Notes: generated by a model from the letters alone, not told the origin. Counted from the stretch's first letter, positions 7,386-16,408 are shown. The stretch: 64,000 nucleotides of DNA from Ilyomonas sp965277535 (GCA_965277535.1 OZ255825.1:992001-1056000), one strand, 5' to 3'. A program made the numbers and translations.

Positions 7386-8626
7386 AATTGATATTTTAAT
7401 GATGATAGATAATGAGTAACAGGTTTTAATGCAGCCGTAAATAAAAGTGCTGCGCCTGCTACCAATGTGAACGTATTGAGAAAAAGAAATAAGTTCATGT
7501 TAGGCAAAAACAATTCGTAGATGTCAGCAAAACCTTGTATGGCCAGCAATAATTCGTTAAGAAAAATGCCAACTGCAAAAACAATAAGTCCAACAGAAGT
7601 TAAAGGATGCTGTAAAGAAAGAATGCCTTTATCGGCCAGCCGGCTTAACAGGTACATGCTTACAAAGCCAAGAAACACCAGGTGCAAATACCCTATAATG
7701 ACAGGCCGGAAACCGAAAGCTAATTGTGCAATTTGCGGCTGAATGGCAAAAAACTGAAGAATGATTTTAATAATAAAAGCCATGATAGCAAGTGAATACA
7801 ACCAACGGCAAATGAGTGGCAAACGTGCATATACATTCCTTGTATTTTGATGCAACAGTTTCCATAAAAAATACAATGACGAGGCCTGCATCGTAGCGGT
7901 AACGCTAATAACAATGGTTACCCACAAAGGACGGTGATGCCACAACGATGTAAAGAAGTAAGAAGGTGCGCAAGTAATGGCTAAAATAAGAAAAAAACTT
8001 CGGGCATATTTCGGATTATAAGCTGTGCTTCTTTCTAATTTTTTGAACAAAAACGAAAGCACGCCAAACGTAAACCAGCCGTTATATTGAAAATGAAGAA
8101 AGAAATACAGCGCGTTGTGCGACCAGTATGGATCGGGAACTTTGGCTGCCATTAATATAGCTACTGCATACGGACCGAGAGAAGACAAAAGGAGAAAAAA
8201 CAAAGCCGCTTTTACAAACTGAAGACTTACCTTTTGGTTTTGCCCATTTTCTTTGGGAAGCGCTTTGTACAATTGATACGCATACACATAAGAAAGCCAT
8301 AACGCTACGGTTGACAGCACGATGGAAATACCTGCATAACCAAAAGTTGCAAAGCTGATGATCATGGCATAATTTACAATTGTAGTGGCAATAAAAAACC
8401 GATTCCAAAAGCGTGTTGCCCTTTGATAGGCGTTTGTATAATTATGGAGCAAAACCAACTGTAATAAAAAACCTACCCAGCCATAAAAAGCAAAATGAGA
8501 ATGCGCATGCAACAAATTTTCCTGTTTGAGAAAGGGTAATGGAAAATTGATTTTATAGCGCAATAAAAGCCCCAATAAAGTAAGTATAAACAGGTTAAAT
8601 AAAGCTACTACGTACCACTTTTTCAT
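7382..8626 (-). CDS. polytopic membrane protein of the NO-response operon, function unknown
   Basis: A 414-residue protein with about 11-12 hydrophobic segments. Conserved-looking histidines occur in or near membrane segments: LLHAHSHFAFYGW (about 38-50), SHNALYFFLHFQYNGW (about 170-185), LWHHRP and GYLHLVFLGF. The pattern resembles heme-binding membrane proteins such as NnrS or heme-copper oxidase subunit I relatives, but the complete metal-ligand set of an oxidase or NO reductase is not evident. It is the first gene of an operon with ric, sharing a four-base overlap, and is preceded by a Crp/Fnr-like palindrome. A role in NO handling or sensing is inferred from context; the biochemical function is unknown. 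Confidence 0.65.
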   Translation of the reverse strand: MKKWYVVALFNLFILTLLGLLLRYKINFPLPFLKQENLLHAHSHFAFYGWVGFLLQLVLLHNYTNAYQRATRFWNRFFIATTIVNYAMIISFATFGYAGISIVLSTVALWLSYVYAYQLYKALPKENGQNQKVSLQFVKAALFFLLLSSLGPYAVAILMAAKVPDPYWSHNALYFFLHFQYNGWFTFGVLSFLFKKLERSTAYNPKYARSFFLILAITCAPSYFFTSLWHHRPLWVTIVISVTATMQASSLYFLWKLLHQNTRNVYARLPLICRWLYSLAIMAFIIKIILQFFAIQPQIAQLAFGFRPVIIGYLHLVFLGFVSMYLLSRLADKGILSLQHPLTSVGLIVFAVGIFLNELLLAIQGFADIYELFLPNMNLFLFLNTFTLVAGAALLFTAALKPVTHYLSSLKYQL

Positions 8627-8631
8627 CTGTG

Positions 8632-8675
8632 CAAATGGAGGAAATGTATCTCCTAATTTTTATGATTCAAATCAT
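8632..8675 (-). promoter_or_regulatory. Crp/Fnr-type operator and promoter for the membrane protein-ric operon
   Basis: A perfect palindrome ATGATT-CA-AATCAT lies at 8662-8675. On the minus strand TCCATTTG (8639-8632) matches the Bacteroidota -7 box TAnnTTTG with one change. The centre-to-centre distance is 33 bp, identical to the arrangement before the cytochrome-nosZ genes. The implied start of transcription lies only a few bases before the ATG, so the mRNA would have almost no leader. Confidence 0.65.
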
Positions 8676-9305
8676 CTAATAAAAAACTTTCCCTTTTTCG
8701 ATAGTGAGTAAGTTTTTATCAAACAAATTGCGCATTACCCTAATTACTGTTTCCACGCGAAGCCCCGTCATGTCTGCAATTTGTTGCCGTGTATAATCAA
8801 TCCGCACTTTGTTGGTTACAGTATCATTTTGAAGCGTATCTTTTTTAAAACTGCTTAATAATGAGAGGATTCTTTGTTGAGGTGAATAACAGGAAATATC
8901 TTTTAGAGAATTAGATTTTTTGCGCAAACGTTTTGCAAGCGTTTTGGTTAAGTTCCAATGCACATCAAAATTATCTTTCAGCAATTGTATGAATGAAGGA
9001 ATGCTTAACCGAATCACAACGGAAGGCTGGTCGGCAATGGCAGAAGCCGGATACGCTTCATTTGTAAAAAGAGGCGGCTCGCCAAAGCTTTCGCCGGCTG
9101 AAAAAAAGCCCTGAATAAAATTTTTTCCTTCCTCTGTTTCGTTTACCATTTTTATTTTACCTTCTACCACCTGGTGGTAAAAATGCGGTTGCTGCCCTTC
9201 GTGAAAAATGTATTCATCTTTATCATAGTTTTTATAAACAGCCCCGCTCAGAATCAATAAATCAATATCAATTGCTTCTTTGGCTTGTGCTTCACTGTTG
9301 TTCAT
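8676..9305 (-). CDS. Crp/Fnr family transcriptional regulator
   Basis: Residues 10-125 form a cyclic-nucleotide-binding-like beta roll (EYIFHEGQQPHFYHQVVEGKI). A dimerisation helix follows, and residues 135-209 form a winged helix with the recognition segment YTRQQIADMTGLRVETVIRV. No N-terminal cysteine cluster is present, so it is not an oxygen-sensing iron-sulfur FNR; heme-based or redox sensing as in Dnr or NarR-type proteins is possible. It lies divergently to the nos genes and directly upstream of the membrane protein-ric operon, both of which carry the same palindrome. That arrangement makes it the prime candidate for their regulator. Ligand and polarity of control are not shown by the sequence. 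Confidence 0.9.
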   Translation of the reverse strand: MNNSEAQAKEAIDIDLLILSGAVYKNYDKDEYIFHEGQQPHFYHQVVEGKIKMVNETEEGKNFIQGFFSAGESFGEPPLFTNEAYPASAIADQPSVVIRLSIPSFIQLLKDNFDVHWNLTKTLAKRLRKKSNSLKDISCYSPQQRILSLLSSFKKDTLQNDTVTNKVRIDYTRQQIADMTGLRVETVIRVMRNLFDKNLLTIEKGKVFY

Positions 9306-9378
9306 AGGAATTGAATCAGTACATCACAAAGCTCCACTGTAATAAATAGAGGATAAATGATGGGCGATAATACTATAT

Positions 9379-9422
9379 ATGATTGTAGTCATAAAATGAA
9401 AAATGCAGTGTTACTAACCTTG
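9379..9422 (+). promoter_or_regulatory. Crp/Fnr-type operator and promoter for the nos genes
   Basis: The palindrome ATGATTGTAGTCAT (9379-9392) differs from the perfect palindrome at 8662-8675 at one arm position and in the two-base centre. TAACCTTG at 9415-9422 matches the TAnnTTTG box with one change and lies 33 bp away, centre to centre. This places the operator near -40, the usual position for class II activation by Crp/Fnr proteins. Confidence 0.65.
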
Positions 9423-9471
9423 CATTTGCAAAAAAGGTTACAACAATTCATTCACTAAAAAGCTACACCAA

Positions 9472-9972
9472 ATGAAAAAAGTATCTGTCATCTCTGTTTT
9501 TGTTTTGTCGTTATTTATGTATGCCTGCGGAGGCAGCAGTGATCAATCGTCTAACACTTCTTCAGAGCCTGCAACAGCAGGAGCCACTACGGAAAGCGCT
9601 GATGCGAAGTCTCAAAATCCTTCTTACGATCCTGAGCGAGGCGAAGGAAAATTTAAAACTGTGGACATTGGTGCTACTGTGGATCCAGCTATGGCAACCG
9701 CCGGCCAAAAAGTGTACGATGTAAAATGTTCAAGCTGCCATAAGCTGACAGACGAAAAGTTAGTTGGTCCCGGATGGAAAGGCGTTACGCAGCGGCACAA
9801 GGCTGAATGGATCATGAACTTTGTAACCAATACCGATCAGATGATTGACAAAGACCCCAAAGCGCAGTCCATGCTTGAGATTTGTATGGTAAGAATGCCC
9901 AATCAAAACTTAGATGACCAAAGCGCAAGAAGTGTATATGAATTTATGCGGAAGAATGATGGCGTGAAATAA
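9472..9972 (+). CDS. monoheme c-type cytochrome lipoprotein of the nos cluster
   Basis: The N-terminus MKKVSVISVFVLSLFMYAC is a lipoprotein signal peptide with the lipid-bearing Cys at residue 19, followed by a Ser/Thr-rich linker to about residue 50. The heme-binding motif CSSCH is near residue 87, and a probable axial Met occurs in MVRMPNQNL near residue 145. The protein is thus anchored to a membrane and faces the periplasm. It lies 28 bp before nosZ, and in clade II nos clusters such cytochromes are proposed to pass electrons to NosZ. A palindrome and promoter lie about 90 bp upstream. The cytochrome call is firm; the electron-donor role is inferred from position. Confidence 0.9.
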   Translation: MKKVSVISVFVLSLFMYACGGSSDQSSNTSSEPATAGATTESADAKSQNPSYDPERGEGKFKTVDIGATVDPAMATAGQKVYDVKCSSCHKLTDEKLVGPGWKGVTQRHKAEWIMNFVTNTDQMIDKDPKAQSMLEICMVRMPNQNLDDQSARSVYEFMRKNDGVK

Positions 9973-10000
9973 AATAATCAATCACCAAAAAAAAATTTTT

Positions 10001-12037
10001 ATGACGAAAACAAAAGCGAATGGGATAGCTATCATCGCAATCTGTTTGTTATTGGGCAGCTACGGTTGTAAACCGAAAAACGCAGGCAACGCAGTAAGCT
10101 CGGATGCGGCTGAAAAAGCCTATGTAGCACCGGGTAAGTACGATGAATTTTACAATTTTGTATCAGGCGGTTTTAGCGGGCAAATGAGCGTGTATGGGCT
10201 GCCATCCGGTCGTTTGCTAAGAGTGATTCCTGTCTTCTCGCAAGACCCGCAGGAAGGCTATGGATACAGCGAAGAGACAAAAGCAATGTTGAACACATCG
10301 CACGGTTTTATTCCCTGGGATGATTTGCACCACATTGAAGCTTCGCAAACGAACGGAGAAATTGACGGCCGGTGGACGTTTGCCAACGGCAACAATACGC
10401 CGCGCCTTGCCCGTATTGATTTAAAAACATTCAAAACCGCTGAAATACTGGAAATCCCGAACAGCGCAGGCAACCACTCCTCTCCTTTTATTACTGAAAA
10501 TACAGAGTACGTAATTGCCGGAACGCGCTTTAGTGTTCCTTTAGATAACAGTAATGGCGACGTTCCCATCAACACTTATAAAAAGAATTTTAAAGGAACG
10601 GTAAGTTTTATAAAAGTAGATCCGCAAAGTGGCAACATGAGCATTGCGTTCCAGGTGAAAACACCGGGTGTTGATTTCGACTTAAGCCATGCGGGTAAAG
10701 GACCGAGCCACGGTTGGTTTTTCTTTAGCTGCTACAACTCAGAACAGGCCAATACTTTGCTTGAAGTGAATGCTTCGCAACGTGATAAGGACTTTATAAT
10801 GGCAGTGAACTGGAAAAAAGTAGAGGAATACATAAAGCAAGGCAAAGGCAAAGTGGAAAGTGTAAAGTATGCCCACAATACATACAATGATACCACACAT
10901 ACCAGCACATCAATCATCGAAACATCGGTTACTACCATTGATGCGAAAGACATGCCCGACGCCGTATTCTTTATTCCATGCCCTAAATCGCCGCACGGCT
11001 GTGATATTGACCCAAGCGGAGAATACATTGTAGGCAGCGGAAAGCTGGCAGCTCTTATTCCGGTATTTTCTTTTACCAAAATGCAGCAGGCCATCGCCAA
11101 CAAATCTTTCGACGGCACTTATGATAGCATTCCGGTTTTGAAATATGAATCGGTTTTGTATGGCGAAGTAAAAAAGCCGGGCCTGGGACCTTTGCATACC
11201 GAGTTTGACGGCAAAGGAAATGCCTACACCACCTTCTTTATTTCTTCAGAAATTGTAAAATGGAACATTAAAGATTTGAAAGTGCTTGACCGTGTTCCTA
11301 CTTACTATTCACCCGGTCATTTAAGCATTCCCGGTGGTGATAGCAGGAAGCCTTATGGTAAGTACATGGTGGCTTATAATAAAATAACAAAAGACCGTTA
11401 TCTGCCTACAGGTCCTGAACTTGCGCAAGCGGCTCAGTTATTTGATATCAGCGGCGATAAAATGCAGTTGATTCTCGACTTTCCAACCATTGGCGAACCA
11501 CACTATGCTCAATCCATTCCGGCAAGCTTGATTGCAAAGAACTCAGCTAAAATTTATGACATTAACGCCAACAAAAGCCAGTATGTAACGCAGGGGCAGG
11601 GTGCTGCCAAAGTGGTGCGGCAGGGCAACCAGGTGCACGTATATATGACAGCAATTCGTTCGCACCTTGCGCCTGATAACATCGAAGGCATCAGGTTAGG
11701 CGACGATGTTTATTTTCATGTAACCAACCTTGAGCAGGATTGGGATATACCGCATGGTTTTGCCGTAAAAGGTGCCAACACTGCAGAGCTTATCATCATG
11801 CCGGGTGAAACACAAACTTTGAAATGGACACCCGGCAAAGTTGGAATTGTGCCTTTTTATTGTACCGATTTTTGCAGCGCACTGCACCAGGAAATGCAGG
11901 GTTATGTGAGAGTATCACCGGCCAATTCAACCGTACCTCTAACGTTCTCTATCGGCACGAATAACGGGCCTGGACAAAATCCGCCTTCTCCTTCAGGTAA
12001 AGATTCAGGTGCGGTTGGATACAATTCCTCACGATGA
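10001..12037 (+). CDS. nosZ: nitrous oxide reductase, clade II (Sec-exported)
   Basis: Reduces N2O to N2 in the periplasm using a CuZ and a CuA centre. The N-terminus is a Sec or lipoprotein-type signal (SYGC at the end, Cys at residue 23) rather than a twin-arginine signal, which marks clade II enzymes. The seven-bladed propeller holds histidine motifs DDLHHIEAS, LSHAGKGPSHGW, SPHGCDIDPSG, GPLHTEFDGKG and EPHYAQSIP. The C-terminal cupredoxin domain has the CuA ligands in DIPHGFAV and in CTDFCSALHQEM (Cys-x3-Cys-x3-His-x2-Met). The length of 678 residues is normal for the clade. It lies between the cytochrome and the accessory genes. The identification is very secure; lipidation of the Cys is uncertain because the lipobox is weak. 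Confidence 0.97.
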   Translation: MTKTKANGIAIIAICLLLGSYGCKPKNAGNAVSSDAAEKAYVAPGKYDEFYNFVSGGFSGQMSVYGLPSGRLLRVIPVFSQDPQEGYGYSEETKAMLNTSHGFIPWDDLHHIEASQTNGEIDGRWTFANGNNTPRLARIDLKTFKTAEILEIPNSAGNHSSPFITENTEYVIAGTRFSVPLDNSNGDVPINTYKKNFKGTVSFIKVDPQSGNMSIAFQVKTPGVDFDLSHAGKGPSHGWFFFSCYNSEQANTLLEVNASQRDKDFIMAVNWKKVEEYIKQGKGKVESVKYAHNTYNDTTHTSTSIIETSVTTIDAKDMPDAVFFIPCPKSPHGCDIDPSGEYIVGSGKLAALIPVFSFTKMQQAIANKSFDGTYDSIPVLKYESVLYGEVKKPGLGPLHTEFDGKGNAYTTFFISSEIVKWNIKDLKVLDRVPTYYSPGHLSIPGGDSRKPYGKYMVAYNKITKDRYLPTGPELAQAAQLFDISGDKMQLILDFPTIGEPHYAQSIPASLIAKNSAKIYDINANKSQYVTQGQGAAKVVRQGNQVHVYMTAIRSHLAPDNIEGIRLGDDVYFHVTNLEQDWDIPHGFAVKGANTAELIIMPGETQTLKWTPGKVGIVPFYCTDFCSALHQEMQGYVRVSPANSTVPLTFSIGTNNGPGQNPPSPSGKDSGAVGYNSSR

Positions 12038-12050
12038 ATCAGTAAATAAA

Positions 12051-12080
12051 AAAAGGTGGAATTATTTTCCACCTTTTCCC
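12051..12080 (+). terminator. intrinsic terminator between nosZ and the accessory genes
   Basis: An 11-bp stem (12051-12061 with 12067-12077, arms AAAAGGTGGAA and TTCCACCTTTT) is followed by a T-rich run. It would end or reduce transcription right after nosZ, so the accessory genes may have their own promoter or lower expression. Confidence 0.8.
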
Positions 12081-12191
12081 TCTTTTTCATAAGCATGCAG
12101 TATTCTGTGGCATTAAAAACATTACAGTAAACTTCGGTTGTCTGCAGTTTGTTTCTGCAACGATTTACGCTTTCTGTTTTAAAACGATACT

Positions 12192-13205
12192 ATGAAAAAC
12201 GCTTTACAGCTATCGCGCACGCTGGTCATACTTGCAGCCATCTTCCTTTTGTTAGCCCTGTTCCTTCCGATATGGCAAATACAATTGTCTGCTCCGCAAT
12301 ATCCCGAAGGGCTGGTCTTAAAAATTTATGCAAAAGGATTGGCAGGCGATGTAGAGATTGTAAACGGTCTGAATCATTACATTGGTATGCGCGCTTTGCA
12401 TTCGCACGACTTTATTGAATTTACCTTACTTCCTTATATTCTCGGCACGTTGGTAGTGTTGGGTTTGCTGGTTGCTTTTATCAATAAAAAAAGCGTTTAT
12501 TATGCGTATATCGCACTGTTTATGTTCGTGGCTATTGTTTCCATGGTTGATTTTTACCGATGGGAGTACAACTATGGGCATAACCTTGACCCTGAAGCTC
12601 CGATACAAGTACCGGGAATGACGTACACACCTCCACTGTTAGGCTACAAACAACTTTTAAACTTTGGCGCGTTTTCCATTCCTGATAGCGGCGGATGGCT
12701 TTTTGTGGCTGCAGGCGTTGTGCTGGCAATTGCTTATTTTATTCTTCTGCAGCCTAAATGGTTACCTTTTACAAGAAAAAAGACTACGGCTCTTGCGGTT
12801 TTGTTTTTGCCTTTATTTATGCAATCTTGTTCCAGCCAACCGCAACCTATCAATTATGGAAAGGATGCCTGTACGTTTTGTAAAATGACCATCATGCAAA
12901 AAGGCTTTGCGGCCGAATGGGTAACTAACAAAGGCAAAGTATATCGGTTTGATGATTTGCATTGCCTGCTAAGTTTTAGGAAAACCGATAACAGTAAGGG
13001 CGAAGCTTACATAAACGATTTTACCGGAAAAAAAGAACTGGCAAAAGCGGCTGACCTGTTTTTTGTAGAAAGTAAAGAAGTGAACGCCCCGATGGGTGGG
13101 CATTTTGCAGCTTTTTCCAACAAAGCCGATGCAGAAAATATGGCAAAAACAAAAGGAACAGAAGTGCTCACCTGGCAGCAGGTTGAGAGTGAACCTTTGA
13201 AATGA
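12192..13205 (+). CDS. nosL: membrane protein-NosL fusion, copper chaperone for N2O reductase
   Basis: Residues 1-200 are a membrane domain with four or five hydrophobic segments and a periplasmic loop. Residues 210-337 are a NosL domain that carries the Cys-x2-Cys-x-Met motif at residues 227-232 (CTFCKM), followed by FAAEWVTNKGKVYRFDDLHC. NosL delivers Cu(I) for assembly of the NosZ CuZ centre. The junction keeps a lipobox-like LPLFMQSC with Cys213, which looks like the remains of the signal peptide of a once separate NosL lipoprotein. The gene sits directly before nosD. The C-terminal assignment is firm; the role of the membrane part is not known to me. Confidence 0.88.
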   Translation: MKNALQLSRTLVILAAIFLLLALFLPIWQIQLSAPQYPEGLVLKIYAKGLAGDVEIVNGLNHYIGMRALHSHDFIEFTLLPYILGTLVVLGLLVAFINKKSVYYAYIALFMFVAIVSMVDFYRWEYNYGHNLDPEAPIQVPGMTYTPPLLGYKQLLNFGAFSIPDSGGWLFVAAGVVLAIAYFILLQPKWLPFTRKKTTALAVLFLPLFMQSCSSQPQPINYGKDACTFCKMTIMQKGFAAEWVTNKGKVYRFDDLHCLLSFRKTDNSKGEAYINDFTGKKELAKAADLFFVESKEVNAPMGGHFAAFSNKADAENMAKTKGTEVLTWQQVESEPLK

Positions 13206-13220
13206 TATAGAAAGAAATTG

Positions 13221-14489
13221 ATGCAAAAACAAACATTGCAATCACCATTACAATTGAAAACAACATTCACAATATTACTTCTTACTCTCTTCCTGAATGC
13301 CTTTTGTACAACCTTTGAAGTAGGCAGTGGAAAGCGATTTATAACGATCAAAAGCGCACTCGCCGCAGCCAATAACGGCGATACTATTGTAATCAACAAA
13401 GGTGTTTATGTAGAAGGTGAAATTGTGGTTAGTAAGCGTGTAATGATAAAAGGTTTGAACTATCCTATCTTAGATGGAAAAAATAGCTCTCAGATATTAC
13501 GGATTGATGAAACCAATGGAGTAACGATTGAAGGGCTCGATGTACGCAACGCTGCCTACTCAAGCACCAACGACTGGGCAGCAATCAAAGTTATCAATAG
13601 CCACAATATCATCATTCGCAACAATCATTTAAGCAACAACTCGGCAGGCGTGTATTTGCAAAGAGTAAGCAATAGTGAAATCAGCAACAACACAATTGCG
13701 GGCAATAGTACCGATGAAGTAGAATCGGGCAACGCTATCCATTGCTGGCAAAGCGATCATTTAAGTATTCTCAACAACAGTCTTACGCGGCACAGGGATG
13801 GTTTGTATTTTGAATTTGTAACCGCTTCTCTTATTCAAAACAACATCAGCTTTAACAACCTGCGTTACGGCATTCACTTTATGTTTTCAAATGATGATAT
13901 TTATCTGCACAATACATTTCGCTCCAATGGTTCGGGCGTAGCGGTAATGTTTTCAAAAAATGTAACCATGAAAGATAACACTTTTGAAGAAAACTGGGGC
14001 AGCGCGGCTTACGGAATTTTACTAAAAGAAATTCAGGGCGGAACGGTTGAGCACAACCAGTTTTTACAAAATACGGTTGGCATTTTTATGGAAGGAAGCA
14101 GTAAAATGCTCGTTTCCAAAAATGTGTTCAAATCGAATGGCTGGGCAATGCGCGTACAGGCAAGTTGCGAAGCCAATACCATCACCCAAAACAATTATTT
14201 GGGCAACACATTTGATGTTGGCACCAATGGTACAATGCAGTTGAATACATTCATCAACAATTATTGGGATAAATATGAAGGCTACGATTTGGATAAAGAC
14301 GGCTATGGCGATATACCATACCAGCCGGTGAGCTTGTACAGTATGATTGTTGAAAAAATGCCCGCCGCTTCTGTTTTGCTAAGAAGCTTTATGGTAACTG
14401 TTATGGACAAAGCCGAAAGACTAATACCAAGCATTACACCTGTAGAATTGAAAGATAATAAACCCTTAATGAAGCCTTTGGTGCAATGA
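13221..14489 (+). CDS. nosD: NosD, periplasmic beta-helix protein for NosZ maturation
   Basis: A signal peptide (about residues 1-29) precedes a right-handed beta-helix built of short parallel strands with Asn-rich turns, such as NNHLSNNSAGVYLQRVS and IQNNISFNNLRYGIHFMFSN. NosD works with the NosFY ABC transporter to mature the copper sites of NosZ. The start was placed at the ATG at 13221, three bases after an in-frame TTG. Its 3' end overlaps nosF by four bases (ATGA), showing translational coupling. The order L-D-F-Y is the canonical one for nos accessory genes. Confidence 0.93.
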   Translation: MQKQTLQSPLQLKTTFTILLLTLFLNAFCTTFEVGSGKRFITIKSALAAANNGDTIVINKGVYVEGEIVVSKRVMIKGLNYPILDGKNSSQILRIDETNGVTIEGLDVRNAAYSSTNDWAAIKVINSHNIIIRNNHLSNNSAGVYLQRVSNSEISNNTIAGNSTDEVESGNAIHCWQSDHLSILNNSLTRHRDGLYFEFVTASLIQNNISFNNLRYGIHFMFSNDDIYLHNTFRSNGSGVAVMFSKNVTMKDNTFEENWGSAAYGILLKEIQGGTVEHNQFLQNTVGIFMEGSSKMLVSKNVFKSNGWAMRVQASCEANTITQNNYLGNTFDVGTNGTMQLNTFINNYWDKYEGYDLDKDGYGDIPYQPVSLYSMIVEKMPAASVLLRSFMVTVMDKAERLIPSITPVELKDNKPLMKPLVQ

Positions 14490-15199
14490 TAGTAGCAACA
14501 AACGTAACTAAGAAATTCGGGAAGCTTACCGTGTTAGATTCCATCAACCTAACGTGCCACAAAGGTGAAAGCATTGCGTTGATTGGTCCGAACGGTTCGG
14601 GTAAAACTACGTTCATTAAATGCCTGCTGGGAATGGTAAAGCCGGATAGCGGCAGCATTATTTTTAATCAACAAAACATCAACCACGATTGGAAATACCG
14701 TAGCCAGATTGGGTACATGGCGCAGATAGGACGATTTCCCGAAAACATGACCATCGCGCAAGTGATAGACATGATGAAAGACATCAGAAAACCTTTTACA
14801 CAGCACTTGGATGAAGAGCTTTTTAAACAATTTGAATTGCAAAAAATAAAGGACAAACGGATGCGCACCTTATCAGGCGGCACGAGGCAAAAAGTAGGCG
14901 CTTGCCTTGCCTTTATGTTTAGCCCGGAAGTATTAATATTAGACGAACCAACGGCTGGTCTTGATCCGCTTTCTACCGAGATATTAAAAGCAAAAATCAG
15001 CAAAGAAAAAAAGCGGGGAAAGCTCATCTTAATCACATCGCATGTGTTGAGCGATTTAGACGAAATCATTAGCCAGGTTATCTATTTACAGGATGGAAAA
15101 CTAAAATTCCATACATCGTTTGAGCAACTGAAATACGATACCGGCGAAGCTCAATTATCGAAAGCCATTGCCCGAATTATGAAAAATAATGAAGCATGA
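14486..15199 (+). CDS. nosF: NosF, ABC transporter ATPase
   Basis: A 237-residue ATP-binding subunit with Walker A GPNGSGKTT (about 33-41), signature LSGGTRQKVG (about 129-138), Walker B VLILDEPTAGLDP (about 149-161) and a switch histidine in ITSHVLSDLDE. It would energise export or transfer of a sulfur or copper species for NosZ maturation together with NosY and NosD. It overlaps nosD at its start and nosY at its end by four bases each. The assignment rests on the strong family match and on gene order. Confidence 0.95.
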   Translation: MIVATNVTKKFGKLTVLDSINLTCHKGESIALIGPNGSGKTTFIKCLLGMVKPDSGSIIFNQQNINHDWKYRSQIGYMAQIGRFPENMTIAQVIDMMKDIRKPFTQHLDEELFKQFELQKIKDKRMRTLSGGTRQKVGACLAFMFSPEVLILDEPTAGLDPLSTEILKAKISKEKKRGKLILITSHVLSDLDEIISQVIYLQDGKLKFHTSFEQLKYDTGEAQLSKAIARIMKNNEA

Positions 15200-15963
15200 A
15201 AAAGCTGGTGAAATATGTAATGATAGACATTTTAAGAAACAAAGTAGTGCTGGGTTATACTTTGTTTTTACTGGCTGTTTCGTTCAGTGTATTCAACCTC
15301 GAGGACAATGCTTCAAAAGGTGTGCTGAGCCTGCTGAACATCGTGCTGATTATCGTGCCGCTTTTAAGCATTATTTTTTCTACCATTTACGTTTATAATT
15401 CTTCCGAATTTATTGAGTTGCTGGTATCGCAGCCTTTGCAACGAACCACTTTACTCATCAGCATTTACATAGGTCTTGCCACTTCACTGATATTGGCTGT
15501 GCTTGTTGGCATTGGGTTGCCCGTGTTGTTGTACAATGCTACAAGCGTAGGTTTCGTGCTGCTTATTTCTGCTGTTGCATTGACGGCTGTATTTACCGGG
15601 CTGGCAATATTGGCAAGTGTGGTTACAAGAGACAAAGCAAAAGGCATTGGTTTATCTATCTTGCTATGGTTTTATTTTGCCATTATTTTCGATGGACTGG
15701 TTTTGTTTCTTCTCTTCCAGTTTGCCGATTATCCTTTGGAGAAACTATCAATTGGTTTAACCGCACTTAACCCTATTGATTTAAGCCGCATTTTGGTTTT
15801 GTTGAAAATGGATATTTCTGCGATGATGGGTTATACCGGAGCTGTGTTCAAACAATTTTTTGAAGGCTTGTATGGCTATGTTTTTATTGGCGTTGTTATG
15901 CTGCTGTGGTTGTTTGTGCCGGTGGCTTTTGCGGTTCGCAAATTCAACAAAAAAGATTTATAA
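15196..15963 (+). CDS. nosY: NosY, ABC transporter permease
   Basis: A 255-residue integral membrane protein with about six hydrophobic segments, typical of the NosY/ABC-2 permease family, including the opening segment MKKLVKYVMIDILRNKVVLG and the conserved SEFIELLVSQPLQR loop. It forms the membrane channel of the NosFY transporter. It begins inside the end of nosF (ATGA overlap). No further transporter gene follows; the next gene is a globin about 20 bp downstream, which may be part of the same transcript. Confidence 0.93.
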   Translation: MKKLVKYVMIDILRNKVVLGYTLFLLAVSFSVFNLEDNASKGVLSLLNIVLIIVPLLSIIFSTIYVYNSSEFIELLVSQPLQRTTLLISIYIGLATSLILAVLVGIGLPVLLYNATSVGFVLLISAVALTAVFTGLAILASVVTRDKAKGIGLSILLWFYFAIIFDGLVLFLLFQFADYPLEKLSIGLTALNPIDLSRILVLLKMDISAMMGYTGAVFKQFFEGLYGYVFIGVVMLLWLFVPVAFAVRKFNKKDL

Positions 15964-15982
15964 TGCTATAAAATGGCTGTGT

Positions 15983-16408
15983 ATGAAAAAGGAGCTTGAA
16001 ACCTTTGAAGATGTACAATTGCTGGTTCGTTCTTTTTATAATAAAGTGTTGGAAGATGAAATGCTAAGTCATTTCTTCTCTTATGTAAAACAACATCACT
16101 GGAACAGACACCTGGCAGTGCTCGATACATTTTGGAACAACGTTCTTTTTTATTCGGGCGATTATTACGGCAATCCTTTACAGGTTCACACAACACTGCA
16201 TCATTTCAGTAAATTGAAGAACAAAGACTTCGACCGATGGTTGCAACTCTTTACAGAAACCGTTGATGAATTGTTTGAAGGAGAGAAAGCCGAACTGGCA
16301 AAGCAAAGAGCGGTGTCTATTGCAATAATTATGAGAATTAAAATACTTCATGCAGATGGCGGAAGTTCATTTCCTATTATTAACCCAGATAGCAATGCAA
16401 ATACTTAG
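15983..16408 (+). CDS. group III truncated hemoglobin
   Basis: A 141-residue all-helical globin-fold protein. It shows the group III pattern: an early FYNKVLEDEMLSHFF helix, then a tryptophan helix with FWNNVLFYSGDYYGNP, a VHTTLHHFSKL segment that should carry the proximal heme histidine, and FDRWLQLFTETVDELF near the end. Such globins bind O2 or NO with heme. The start is the ATG at 15983, since the longer frame lies inside nosY in another reading frame. Its place directly after nosY suggests a link to NO handling, which is inference. Confidence 0.85.
   Translation: MKKELETFEDVQLLVRSFYNKVLEDEMLSHFFSYVKQHHWNRHLAVLDTFWNNVLFYSGDYYGNPLQVHTTLHHFSKLKNKDFDRWLQLFTETVDELFEGEKAELAKQRAVSIAIIMRIKILHADGGSSFPIINPDSNANT

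Noticed and set aside
15860..15982. Extended globin start inside nosY
   Set aside because: The segment is nosY read in another frame; the globin fold begins at the ATG at 15983.
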